The notes below the pieces were generated by a model, which had not been told where the DNA came from, searched no databases, and saw nothing but the letters and a program-made list of their open reading frames with translations. A program made the translations under genes and the position numbers. From positions 1 through 16,709 of the forward strand of contig DAIEHU010000021.1 of assembly GCA_027353395.1 (NCBI GenBank): a stretch of DNA of 16,709 nt. The letters run 5' to 3'. Positions 7,846-15,987 of this stretch are shown piece after piece; within the stretch, counting starts at the first letter, position 1; the number at the start of each line of letters is the position of its first letter. This DNA comes from Desulfobacteraceae bacterium (GTDB taxonomy: Bacteria; Desulfobacterota; Desulfobacteria; Desulfobacterales; Desulfosalsimonadaceae).

Positions 7846-8774
7846 ATGCAAACCCCGATGCTCTGGTTGCGGCCCTGGTCTTTGGCCCGGTACAGGCATT
7901 GATCCGCGGCCCTGATCAGGTCGTCGGAGGTCAGTTGCGGATTATGGGTGCCATGGGTGACGGTGGCGATTCCAAAACTGGCGGTGACGCGCAGGTCGTT
8001 GCCTTCAAAAGGGATCACCATAGCCGAGATTTGAGACCGCAGCCGTTCAGCCGCCACGATGGCGCCGTTCGTATCTGTCTCAGGCAGAACGATGAGAAAC
8101 TCCTCTCCGCCAAACCGGGCCATCCAGTCCAAATCCTTTCGCAATGATTCATTGATTTTTTTCACAAAGGATTTGAGCACCAAATCCCCTGCCTGATGCC
8201 CATGGGTATCATTGACTTTTTTAAAATAATCGATATCGCAGATGATGATGGACAAGTCATGATGATACCGGATCGCACGTTTAAACGCTTTGGGGAGGTT
8301 ATCATTCAAATATCCCCGGTTGAAAATCTGGGTCAGGGGGTCGGTGATGGACAGCAACGCGATTTCCTTATTTCTTTTTCTTAAGGATGATTCCAGGCGG
8401 ATCACACGTTCGGCGGTGGTCAGCCTGGCGATCAGTTCGGCGTCATCCACCGGTTTTGTCAGATAATCATCCGCACCTGCCTCCAGCCCTTCGATAATGT
8501 CGCTTTTGGAATCTTTCGCGGTCAGGAGAATAATATATACATAATTGCCAAAATCATGTTTGCGGATGGCCCGGCATAACTCCGAACCATCCATTTCAGG
8601 CATGATCCAGTCGGATATGACGATGGATGTCTGGCTGTTGAAGAGCATATTCATGGCCTCAAGGCCGTTTTTGGCGTGAGAAACCTGATACCCGTGGCTT
8701 TCCAGCATCAATTTGAATTTCAACGCCTGGGTCCGGCTATCTTCAACAAGCATCACTTCAAAATCTTTTTTCAT
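7842..8774 (-). CDS. WspR-like response regulator diguanylate cyclase (REC-GGDEF)
   Basis: This 310-residue protein has an N-terminal receiver (about 6-122; E11-D12, phospho-acceptor D55, K107), a short helical linker (about 123-142) and a GGDEF domain. DPLTQIFNRGYL begins at 145, the metal-binding ICDIDYFKKVND lies near 178-189, and the active-site GGEEF is at 222-226. It should make c-di-GMP from two GTP when phosphorylated, as WspR and PleD do. The inhibitory-site position five residues before GGEEF reads KDLD (213-216) where PleD-type enzymes have RxxD, so product inhibition may be altered. It sits 64 bases downstream of cheA and is coupled to cheB by an ATGA overlap. It is the probable main output of the chemosensory operon. 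Confidence 0.95.
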   Translation of the reverse strand: MKKDFEVMLVEDSRTQALKFKLMLESHGYQVSHAKNGLEAMNMLFNSQTSIVISDWIMPEMDGSELCRAIRKHDFGNYVYIILLTAKDSKSDIIEGLEAGADDYLTKPVDDAELIARLTTAERVIRLESSLRKRNKEIALLSITDPLTQIFNRGYLNDNLPKAFKRAIRYHHDLSIIICDIDYFKKVNDTHGHQAGDLVLKSFVKKINESLRKDLDWMARFGGEEFLIVLPETDTNGAIVAAERLRSQISAMVIPFEGNDLRVTASFGIATVTHGTHNPQLTSDDLIRAADQCLYRAKDQGRNQSIGVCI

Positions 8775-8838
8775 TTATCAGCAGGTATTCCTTTCAAACG
8801 AATTCATCCCGGACAGCGCCTAAGATATCGCCGGCAAT

Positions 8839-11220
8839 TTATATCAATCTCTCCAATACCTCAAGAAGATTGCTCTGGTCAAAGCTGCTTTTTACAATAT
8901 AGGCGTTCGCGCCCGCATCCATGCCTTTTTCTTTGTCCTCACGGGAATCCAGGCTGGTGACCAGAACGACGGGCATGGCGGCCAGAGTCTCATGCTCGCG
9001 GATTTTCCGGGTTAATTCGAACCCGTTCATTTTCGGCATTTCCACATCCGATACCACCGCGTCAAAAGGTTGCGTCAAAAGCTGACTGTATCCGTCCTCC
9101 CCGTCAATGGCGGTGATGATATGATATCCGGATGCTTCAAGAATATTTTTTAAAAGCGTGCGCGAGGTAAAGGAATCTTCAACGATCAAAACGGATTTTT
9201 TCACTTTGTGTTTCAATGTTTCGATGGTCTGCGACATTATGGCGGGGATGGATTTGCCGGCGGATGAAGCGATGATTTCATTTACATTCAGGATCGGAAC
9301 CACTTTGCCGTCTCCCAGAATAGTGGCTCCGGAAATATTGGGGATTCTTCGCAATTGTTTGCCAAGGCTTTTTACCAGGACATCCTGTTCATTCGCGATA
9401 TGGTCCACGATGCACGCGATTCTCTTGTCTCCGCCGCCCAGAACGGCCGCCGGCAGGGTGATGCGCTCCGGACGGTTCCCCTGCATGGCGGTCGCTGATG
9501 TCTGGGGAAGACCCAAAATATCGCTGAGATAGACCAGGGATACGGCTTGTCCATCGATGGGGATGATGGATTTGTTCCCAACGGTTTTAATGTCGTCCGG
9601 ATGAATCCGAAGGGTGTGTTCCACGTGGGTGATGGGCAGAATATATTGGTGGCCGCCAGCGGAAACGATCATTCCTCTGAAGGTCGCCAGAGAAACCGGA
9701 AGCTCTATTTTAAAGGCGGTTCCCCGGCCGGAATCCGTGGATATGGAAATTAAACCGTTCAAATTTTCCACATGCTCCTGAACAATCGCCATTCCAAGGC
9801 CGCGCCCGGAGATTTCTGTGATCATGGGACTGGTGGAAATGCCGGAAAGCCAGATCAAGGAGAGGGCCTCGGCATCGGTTAATCCGGCGGCAATCCGGGA
9901 AGATATGCATCCGGTGGCTGTTGCTTTCTGTTTGAGCGCAGCAATATCGATGCCATGCCCGTCATCTGACAGTTCAATTTCCACTTTATTGCTTTCAGGC
10001 TGCACCACGGACAACCGGATGGTGCCCCAGGGCGACTTCCGGCACCGGGTCCGTATCTCAGGCGTTTCAATGCCGTGGTCCACTGCGTTGCGGATCAGAT
10101 GAATCAGCGAATCTTTTAGCCCTTCCAGGATACGCTTGTCGATTTCCACATCACCGCCGGTCATCTCCAGCTCGATTTCTTTGCCGCTTCCCTTGGAAAT
10201 GTCGCGGATCATGCGGGGAACCAGGGAAAACAAAGTGGAAAACGGCAACAGGGAGGTTTTTTTCATTTCTTCGAGCAATTCATCCACCATCGCGCCAAGG
10301 GACCGGCTGCTGTGTTCCACTGATTTTGAAAGGCCGCTCATTCGGGCGTCCGTTTCCTCAATCTGAGCGTGATTCAACTCATGCAGCTGAATAAACCGTT
10401 CCAGCTTTGGATGGCTTTTAGCCAGATGATGCAATTCCCGCATTTCCTTTTTGGATTTTTCAGAAATTTTTTTCCAGTGTTTGATGGTTTGAAGGGTTTC
10501 TTTGATTTCGCCCTGATGCTGGCTGAGGGTCTGTTTGAGGGTGATCATCTCCTCAGCCTTTAACAGAAGCGCGTCCAGTTTTGCGGTGGATATGCGAATT
10601 GTTTCGGCATGATGGCTCCGGGACAGCGCCTGAGCCTGCGGGGCGGGAGCCGGTTTTGTAAAATCAGCAATGGCGGGTTCTGCATGGCGTTTCACTGGTT
10701 TCGATTGTTTAAAATCCGGCAGTTCCGGAAGATTTTTCAGTGGTGCGGTTGAATCCTGATTTGTGTTTTCATGCGCTTTTATGCTCACAGGTTCCAGGGC
10801 ATGTTCCGGCGAAGCTGACTGGGCCTTAAAATCCAACAGGGTTTGTGTCAGTGCTTGAATCGCCTTTTCGACGGAAACCTGGTCTGTCACAGGGGATGCA
10901 ATATATTTTTCCACCAGGCCGACCGCATGGTGGAGGGTATCGAATAACTCCGCTGAAAAATAAACTTTTCCATTTTTGAGCAGCGTGAAAAGCCCTTCCA
11001 TTTCCTGACAGACAGCTTCCACCGGCAGGATGTTCACGGACCGGGCAGCGCCTTTGAGGCTGTGGGCTTCCCGGAAGACAATCTCCAGCATCCGGCTGCG
11101 GTCGTCCGGATCCGTGCATTTTTCAAGTTCCGTGAGATTATTGAACATGCTGGCGATACGCTCTTCCGCCTCGATCCGGAAAGCATCCTGGAGCTGTCTC
11201 TGAATATCCTCAGGGTTCAT
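8839..11220 (-). CDS. cheA: CheA-REC hybrid chemosensory kinase (WspE-like)
   Basis: This 793-residue cytoplasmic kinase has an N-terminal HPt domain with H53 in EAHSLKGAAR. A variable linker (about 130-205) has no recognisable P2 domain. A long helical dimerisation region (about 207-345) precedes the HATPase, with IRNAVDHG (N378), DDGHGID (419-425) and GRGLGMAIV (472-480). A CheW-like P5 domain (about 512-650) is followed by a C-terminal receiver (about 675-790) with E681-D682, phospho-acceptor D725 and K777. The conserved lysine is followed by SS instead of the usual proline. Domain order and size agree with WspE and FrzE rather than classical flagellar CheA. It should dock on the receptor tip through P5 and CheW and phosphorylate its own REC, CheB and the cyclase. 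It starts 16 bases after the receptor gene; the ribosome site is weak, so coupling to the receptor gene is likely. Confidence 0.95.
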   Translation of the reverse strand: MNPEDIQRQLQDAFRIEAEERIASMFNNLTELEKCTDPDDRSRMLEIVFREAHSLKGAARSVNILPVEAVCQEMEGLFTLLKNGKVYFSAELFDTLHHAVGLVEKYIASPVTDQVSVEKAIQALTQTLLDFKAQSASPEHALEPVSIKAHENTNQDSTAPLKNLPELPDFKQSKPVKRHAEPAIADFTKPAPAPQAQALSRSHHAETIRISTAKLDALLLKAEEMITLKQTLSQHQGEIKETLQTIKHWKKISEKSKKEMRELHHLAKSHPKLERFIQLHELNHAQIEETDARMSGLSKSVEHSSRSLGAMVDELLEEMKKTSLLPFSTLFSLVPRMIRDISKGSGKEIELEMTGGDVEIDKRILEGLKDSLIHLIRNAVDHGIETPEIRTRCRKSPWGTIRLSVVQPESNKVEIELSDDGHGIDIAALKQKATATGCISSRIAAGLTDAEALSLIWLSGISTSPMITEISGRGLGMAIVQEHVENLNGLISISTDSGRGTAFKIELPVSLATFRGMIVSAGGHQYILPITHVEHTLRIHPDDIKTVGNKSIIPIDGQAVSLVYLSDILGLPQTSATAMQGNRPERITLPAAVLGGGDKRIACIVDHIANEQDVLVKSLGKQLRRIPNISGATILGDGKVVPILNVNEIIASSAGKSIPAIMSQTIETLKHKVKKSVLIVEDSFTSRTLLKNILEASGYHIITAIDGEDGYSQLLTQPFDAVVSDVEMPKMNGFELTRKIREHETLAAMPVVLVTSLDSREDKEKGMDAGANAYIVKSSFDQSNLLEVLERLI

Positions 11221-11236
11221 TTTACGCGTCCGGCCC

Positions 11237-13237
11237 TTAAATCTTGTAGGTTGCGGTGATGATTTTTAATGTCTGCGCCATGTCTTCAAGATTTTTAATG
11301 GCGTCTTCAAGCTGCTTGACGCCATCTAAATTCTGCTGGGTGGCGTCATTGATGCTTTCCATGGCCTGAGACAATTGGTCCATGCCCGCAAGCTGCTGTT
11401 GATTGGACGCGGTAATTTGCATGGCGGCTTCGGCGGATTCGGTCACCCGGCCGGACAGCCGGTCGATGGCATTGCCGGCCTGCTCGGAAAGCTCAATGGC
11501 TTCGGCGACGGATCTGGTTCCCCGCTCCGTCGCCATCACCGCTGCGCTGGTGGCTTTCTGGATATCGCTCAGGATTCCCCTGACCTGGTTTGTGGCTTCC
11601 TTGGACTGGTTCGCCAGAGATTTTACCTCCTGGGCGACAACGGAAAAACCTTTCCCGTGCTCTCCGGCCTTGGCCGCTTCAATGGCCGCATTGACGGAAA
11701 GGATATTGGATTGATCTGCAATATCGGAAACCGTATTGATGATGTCTTCAATGCTTTTCGTCTGGGCGCTGAGCTGAACCGTGCTTTCGGCAATGGCGTT
11801 CATTTCTTCCCTGATGCGGTCAATGCCGATCATCGTATTCTCCGTCGCCTGCTTGCCGGCGTGGGAAATGCGGGTGGTGGAGTCGGCGCTTTGGGCCACG
11901 TATTCGGCTTTTTCGGTGGCCACCTGGGAGGTTTGTTTCACTTCTTCCACCGTGGTGGTCACTTCACTGATGGAGCTGGATGTTTCCGATGCGCTGGTGG
12001 CGAGTTGAGAGGCGGTTGTGGATATCCGTGTAATGGACTCGATCAGCAGGTTGGTGGAATCCAGCAGACTTTTCATCTGATGGCGGAATTTTTTGCTTCC
12101 GTCATTAAAGGTTCTGAGCAGCATGCCGATTTCATCATTACGATTCGGATCGGTCAGGGGCACTTCGGCGGTAAAGTCCCCGTCATTTAATTTGACCACC
12201 CGGTAGGAAAGCTCGTTGATGGGCCGGGCGATCATCCGGGATTGGAAAATTCCCGCTATCCCCACAAGCAGAACGAATATTACCATTCCGCCAAATGTGT
12301 TGATCTTTAATTTATGGAGCAGGGCGAACGCCTCATTTTCATTGACAACCGTCATGATCACCCAGTCAAAGTCTGTTCCCATGGCTTTTTGCAGCCCCAC
12401 CAGCGAATAGGCGTTCAGTAGGCTTTCGCCTGAAGCGTCCATGCTTTTTCCCGTTCCGCCGATCTGTTTCAGGGCCAAATTGTAAATGCCTGGATCGACG
12501 CGTTCTTTTAATACGGCGTCATTGCCCGAATGCGCGGATTTCGTTCGGAGAAGGGAATCCGGCCCCACAATATACGTGTCGCGTTTGAATTTGCCGGCGC
12601 CTCCGCCCGCATCCGGTATACCGGTGGAAGGCGCATCCACGATCAGCGCGCTGACACGTGCGGCATTGATTTGACAGATCAGAACCGCGTATAATTCCCC
12701 GGTATCGGCATAGACCGGGGCTCCTATAAAAAGAGCCGGTTCCGCGCCTGTTTTGTACCGGAGCATATCCGTCATCATCGGGGTTTCGGAATCGACAATT
12801 TTTTCCCAGAGTCCTTTGAGCGCCGCCCCGGTTTCCGGGACGGTTTTGCTGTCAGCAGCGTATTCCGTATTGCTGGTCGCTGAATAGACAATCTGGCCGG
12901 ATTCATTTAAGAGGAGAATGTCACTGTACCCAAATGCTTGCATATAATACTCGAAAATAGGGCTCATCTCCTGGTAAGTCTTGTTATTGATCATATTCCG
13001 GATCTGCTGGGTTCGCGACAAGAGGGTGAGGTTCTGCATCCGGTCTTTTAAAAATTCAAGGATCTGGACCTTTTTGATGCCGTTGATGGATGTAATATTC
13101 TGAAACACCTCGGATTTTATGGCGTCTTTGGATAAATAATAGGTCAGCGTCCCCATGCCAATCAGCGGTATTATCCCCACCAGAAAAAACTGGACGAGCA
13201 ATTTCGCCATAATGCTTTTAGAAATAGACCGGAACAT
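11237..13237 (-). CDS. Methyl-accepting chemotaxis protein with Cache-like sensor (WspA-like position)
   Basis: A 666-residue inner-membrane chemoreceptor. TM1 spans about residues 11-33. A periplasmic domain of about 280 residues follows, with Cache-like strands such as DILLLNESGQIVYS (106-119) and LFIGAPVYADTGELYAVLI (169-187). TM2 is at about 314-332 and HAMP at about 333-385. The cytoplasmic hairpin has the conserved tip IINTVSDIADQSN and SVNAAIEAAKAGEHGKGF (about 499-531). The two arms from HAMP to tip are each about 135 residues, roughly 38-40 heptads in total. No C-terminal CheR/CheB tether pentapeptide is seen; the protein ends in TATYKI. A strong Shine-Dalgarno precedes the ATG. It is the only receptor in the window and lies directly before cheA, so it is the presumed input of this pathway. 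The ligand cannot be told from sequence alone. Confidence 0.95.
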   Translation of the reverse strand: MFRSISKSIMAKLLVQFFLVGIIPLIGMGTLTYYLSKDAIKSEVFQNITSINGIKKVQILEFLKDRMQNLTLLSRTQQIRNMINNKTYQEMSPIFEYYMQAFGYSDILLLNESGQIVYSATSNTEYAADSKTVPETGAALKGLWEKIVDSETPMMTDMLRYKTGAEPALFIGAPVYADTGELYAVLICQINAARVSALIVDAPSTGIPDAGGGAGKFKRDTYIVGPDSLLRTKSAHSGNDAVLKERVDPGIYNLALKQIGGTGKSMDASGESLLNAYSLVGLQKAMGTDFDWVIMTVVNENEAFALLHKLKINTFGGMVIFVLLVGIAGIFQSRMIARPINELSYRVVKLNDGDFTAEVPLTDPNRNDEIGMLLRTFNDGSKKFRHQMKSLLDSTNLLIESITRISTTASQLATSASETSSSISEVTTTVEEVKQTSQVATEKAEYVAQSADSTTRISHAGKQATENTMIGIDRIREEMNAIAESTVQLSAQTKSIEDIINTVSDIADQSNILSVNAAIEAAKAGEHGKGFSVVAQEVKSLANQSKEATNQVRGILSDIQKATSAAVMATERGTRSVAEAIELSEQAGNAIDRLSGRVTESAEAAMQITASNQQQLAGMDQLSQAMESINDATQQNLDGVKQLEDAIKNLEDMAQTLKIITATYKI

Positions 13238-13246
13238 GTTTGTTTT

Positions 13247-13252
13247 CCTCCT
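13247..13252 (-). promoter_or_regulatory. Strong Shine-Dalgarno of the chemoreceptor gene
   Basis: A perfect AGGAGG on the minus strand, 9 bases before the ATG at 13237. Several neighbouring genes of the operon have only weak sites, so the receptor may be translated independently and more strongly. Confidence 0.65.
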
Positions 13253-13348
13253 GCTGTATCGGAATCATTAACATTTGTTTCAAATACCGTTTGCGGTTTG
13301 ATATTCTTGATGGCCATCCTATCTTCTGCATTCGCTTTTTACCTGATT

Positions 13349-13882
13349 TCACAGGAAAATAATCATTTTCTGATCATTAAGGAGCTTTTCATCATCCAAA
13401 ACAGCAATCCCGCTGCCGGTCACCCCCTTGAGGTATTCCTGCCGGATACCGGCAAGCGCCGGGAGCGAATCCCTTATATCGTCTGTATTGATTTCCCTGA
13501 CGCCGAAAATGGCGTCGCTTAAAATGCCGAATTCCATGTCTTTGGATGAAAGGATGATGACCTGGTGCGCATGTCCCGGTTTCTGATCCGGCAGGTTGAA
13601 AAAATGTTTCAGGTCAACCACGGAAATAATTTCGCCTCTTAAATTGAAGATTCCCTTGATAAACGAAGGCGCGCCAGGGATATAGGTCAGATCCTTCAGT
13701 GGATGAATAGTCCGGATATGCGTCAATTCAATGGCATAAATCTCTTGCGCGATGCGGAATTCAACCACGGTGATAAAATCGCCTCGGGTTTCCCGCGAAA
13801 GACGGATTCGCGCCAGTTGCTCGGCGCGGATTTTTAAAATTTGTTCGGTCAGACCGGTTGTTGCGCATGGTTCGTCGTTCAT
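13349..13882 (-). CDS. cheW: CheW-like coupling protein (WspD-like)
   Basis: A 177-residue single-domain CheW protein. A charged N-terminal extension of about 37 residues precedes the SH3-like double barrel starting at VVEFRIAQEIYAIEL. The signature FIKGIFNLRGEIISVVDLKHFF includes the well-conserved arginine of NLRG. It links receptor tips to CheA P5. Two CheW paralogs flank the cheR gene here, as WspB and WspD flank WspC in Pseudomonas. Its ATG lies 2 bases beyond the cheR stop codon, so the two are probably translated together. A gap of 111 bases follows before the receptor gene; I see no convincing terminator there. Confidence 0.92.
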   Translation of the reverse strand: MNDEPCATTGLTEQILKIRAEQLARIRLSRETRGDFITVVEFRIAQEIYAIELTHIRTIHPLKDLTYIPGAPSFIKGIFNLRGEIISVVDLKHFFNLPDQKPGHAHQVIILSSKDMEFGILSDAIFGVREINTDDIRDSLPALAGIRQEYLKGVTGSGIAVLDDEKLLNDQKMIIFL

Positions 13883-13884
13883 GG

Positions 13885-15402
13885 CTAATCCCTGGCGGTC
13901 ATGGATTTGATGGTTTCAACCAATCGGGAGACGGTCATGCCTTCCGCAAATTCCAGCACGTCCTCCGGATCTTTTAACCGCAGCAATGACAAGGCGGTGT
14001 TCATGCTTTTGGCGCTTTCAAGCCCCCTGTTTTTCCGGGCAAAGAGCATTCCAAGCATAAAATGGGCCATGATGAATCCGGCATCCAAATATATGGCCTG
14101 TTTTACTGACGTTATGGCCGCATCGAGATCATTTGCGGATTGATGGATGGTTGACAATAGATAATAGAGTTCCGGATTGAGTTTTTCAAAGCCGATTGCT
14201 TTCTCACACCAAGTTCTGGCCTGATCCAGTTCTCCCAAATTGGCATGGGTTTTGGCCAGCAGAATCATGGACTCGGTCCGCATTAAAAAGGATGGATTGC
14301 CATTCCGCGCTCCAGATACGATGCCAGATAATTTTTGCGCCGATTGTCTGTAATCGCCCTGTTGATAATCGGTCAATGCCTCCTGGTAGAGATCATAAAT
14401 GGGTTTTCCAGTTGGGGGCGGGGGTTTGACGTCCGTACTTCTTCGGGATGGACCTGTATTTTTCATCCCGGTTCTTCGCGTCTTTGGGACGCTTGGAACG
14501 GAAATGTTTTTTTGATGCGTCGCGCGGATCGAAAAATCCGGAGAATCGGATTTTCTGGGAGACCCCTTGCGATGGTAAAGGGCATTGGGAAAGCGGACCG
14601 GCGTTAATTCCGGGGCGTCAACAAAACCGGATTCGGAAGGGCCAGTGATAAGCCATCCATTGTCCACCAAGGATTTGGCCAGGTTCTGAATCACGCGGAT
14701 CCGGTTCTGATTGTTAAAATACATCAATACATTCCGGCAAACAATAACGTCAATCGGATCATGACAATTTAAGCTTGCCGCATAATTTTCCGTCATCAGG
14801 TTCACTTGAACAAACGAAACCATCCGCCGTATACGGGGGATCAGCTCAAACCGGTCGTCTTCCGTCCGCGTAAAATATTTTCTAATCAAGGGCTCGGGGG
14901 TTTCACGAAAGGACCAGTTGGAATAGACGCCCGCCCGGGCTTTGTCCAAAGCCATGCGATTGATATCCGAGCCGATAATGGAAATTTCCCAACCGGATAT
15001 TTCCGGAAGGATGTGGTCAATGACAATGGCCGCGGAATAGGGCTCTTCACCGGTGGCGCACCCGGCGCACCAGAAAATAAGTTTTTTGGTTTTTTTTCTT
15101 GGATAGTGGATAAGCCCCTGTATGATTTGATCTTTAAAAATCTGGAAAAAATTTTTATCGCGCAGAAAATAGGTCTCTCCCACCGTCAGGCGATCGGTCA
15201 AAAGGTCAATGACCTCTTTTGGCGGGGAAGGGTTCCGAAGGCAATAAAGCAGATGATGTACATCCTTTTGGAGCTGGCGGTTGACGGAGATGATCCCCTT
15301 GATTAATGCGGGCCATTTCTTTTCGGGGAAATGCAGCCCGGTGTGGATGGATACGAGCCGGCTCAATTCGTTCAGCGTATTTTCAGGGATATCATCAATC
15401 AT
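13885..15402 (-). CDS. cheR: CheR methyltransferase with TPR domain (WspC-like)
   Basis: This 505-residue SAM-dependent glutamate methyltransferase has a helical N-domain (about 1-65) and TVGETYFLRD at 73-82. SAM-binding CAGCATGEEPYS is at 112-123, SDINRMALDKAR at 145-156 and DVIVCRNVLMYF at 218-229. A basic, proline-rich linker (about 280-332) joins a C-terminal TPR region (about 335-475) with motifs such as LAKTHANLGELDQARTWCEK and AHFMLGMLFARKNRGLESA. CheR-TPR fusions typify Wsp/Frz-like alternative-function pathways and WspC, not flagellar CheR. It should methylate the receptor in this operon; the TPR region may replace the missing receptor tether. It begins with an ATGA overlap with the upstream cheW (15399-15402). 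Confidence 0.95.
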   Translation of the reverse strand: MIDDIPENTLNELSRLVSIHTGLHFPEKKWPALIKGIISVNRQLQKDVHHLLYCLRNPSPPKEVIDLLTDRLTVGETYFLRDKNFFQIFKDQIIQGLIHYPRKKTKKLIFWCAGCATGEEPYSAAIVIDHILPEISGWEISIIGSDINRMALDKARAGVYSNWSFRETPEPLIRKYFTRTEDDRFELIPRIRRMVSFVQVNLMTENYAASLNCHDPIDVIVCRNVLMYFNNQNRIRVIQNLAKSLVDNGWLITGPSESGFVDAPELTPVRFPNALYHRKGSPRKSDSPDFSIRATHQKNISVPSVPKTRRTGMKNTGPSRRSTDVKPPPPTGKPIYDLYQEALTDYQQGDYRQSAQKLSGIVSGARNGNPSFLMRTESMILLAKTHANLGELDQARTWCEKAIGFEKLNPELYYLLSTIHQSANDLDAAITSVKQAIYLDAGFIMAHFMLGMLFARKNRGLESAKSMNTALSLLRLKDPEDVLEFAEGMTVSRLVETIKSMTARD

Positions 15403-15905
15403 ATCGGCTCTTGCGTCTGTTTGGATTTTAGCGCATCGGCCGCCAGCCGTATTTCCGTTTCAGGAAACAGGGAGTTGACATCATATATTAACACCGTGCG
15501 GTTGTGCTGGTGCGACACGCCGGTGATAAATTTCTCCATGCCGGGGAAAAGACTGGCGGGTTCCATGCCGGACGGGAAAATGGCATTGGATGCATCAAGC
15601 GGTTTTGCGGACAGTTCCACAACGCTCTCCACCGTGTCGGCGATGAAGGCGATGGTATATCCGCATGCTTCGGCGATGATAAACCGGTCAGACAATAGCA
15701 GTGTTTTGGATGGCAGGTTGAATTGCTTCCGGATATCGATGACCGGAATAAAACGCCCCCCCATATTTAAAATTCCAGCCATCAGATCCGGCCCATCCGG
15801 CAGGGGGGTGATCGTCACGGACCGGATAATATGTTTCACATCCTCGGCCGGCAGGGCATAGAGGCGGTCATCCAGAGAAAATATGAGAAACGGCTTTGGG
15901 CTCAT
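15399..15905 (-). CDS. cheW: CheW-like coupling protein (WspB-like), first gene of the operon
   Basis: A 168-residue CheW-fold protein beginning FLIFSLDDRLYALPAEDVK, with LMAGILNMGGRFIPVIDIR as the signature segment. The usual NLRG is NMGG here, so the arginine sits one position later and CheA or receptor contact may differ from the second CheW. FIIAEACGYTIAFIADTVE is the usual second-barrel strand pair. It probably scaffolds a different subset of contacts, as the two CheW paralogs of Wsp do. It is the most upstream minus-strand gene, with 191 bases to the divergent btuF-like gene. Its own Shine-Dalgarno is weak. The stop overlaps the cheR start as ATGA. Confidence 0.92.
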   Translation of the reverse strand: MSPKPFLIFSLDDRLYALPAEDVKHIIRSVTITPLPDGPDLMAGILNMGGRFIPVIDIRKQFNLPSKTLLLSDRFIIAEACGYTIAFIADTVESVVELSAKPLDASNAIFPSGMEPASLFPGMEKFITGVSHQHNRTVLIYDVNSLFPETEIRLAADALKSKQTQEPI

Positions 15906-15936
15906 GAACGGCGAATCGTTTTTCCGGTAAGGTTGG

Positions 15937-15954
15937 CAAATTATGCAAAATTTG
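15937..15954. repeat. Inverted repeat CAAATT-N6-AATTTG, possible operator
   Basis: Perfect 6-base arms at 15937-15942 and 15949-15954 around a 6-base spacer. The element would overlap the predicted start of the chemosensory operon, a common position for a repressor site. Short AT-rich palindromes also occur by chance. Confidence 0.35.
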
Positions 15955-15955
15955 G

Positions 15956-15973
15956 ATAATCGTATGGCATTAT
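15956..15973. repeat. Inverted repeat ATAAT-N8-ATTAT overlapping the predicted -10 box
   Basis: Five-base arms at 15956-15960 and 15969-15973. It is adjacent to the CAAATT repeat and encloses the predicted -10 hexamer. The arms are short, so significance is doubtful. Confidence 0.25.
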
Positions 15974-15987
15974 TTGGTTTTGTTCAA
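15959..15987 (-). promoter_or_regulatory. Candidate sigma-70 promoter of the chemosensory operon
   Basis: On the minus strand TTGAAC (15987-15982) and TACGAT (15964-15959) are separated by exactly 17 bases. Each matches its consensus hexamer at four of six positions. A start near 15952 would give a leader of about 47 bases before the first cheW. The -35 box lies inside the loop of one inverted repeat and another repeat covers the expected start site. This is a prediction from pattern only. Confidence 0.4.

Larger units (their letters stand above)
2841..15905 (-). other. Probable ten-gene Wsp-like chemosensory operon ending in EHD-like GTPase and recX
   Basis: Ten same-strand genes run cheW, cheR, cheW, mcp, cheA-REC, REC-GGDEF, cheB, hybrid kinase, EHD-like GTPase, recX. 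Three junctions are ATGA overlaps (15399, 7842, 6757); the other gaps are 2, 111, 16, 64, 18 and 14 bases, with no terminator-like hairpin plus T-run seen in any of them. The first seven supply every component of the Pseudomonas Wsp pathway in a shuffled order. Co-transcription of the last three with the chemosensory genes is an inference from spacing; internal promoters in the 111- and 64-base gaps cannot be excluded. Confidence 0.7.

Noticed and set aside
7846..7899. Upstream in-frame ATG for CheB adding 18 residues.
   Set aside because: The extension is foreign to the CheB N-terminus and overlaps the cyclase gene by almost 60 bases, whereas the ATG at 7845 gives the receiver start and a standard ATGA overlap.
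13253..13294. Minus-strand promoter TTGAAA-N17-GATACA before the receptor gene.
   Set aside because: The -10 matches poorly (three of six) and the start would fall in the Shine-Dalgarno.
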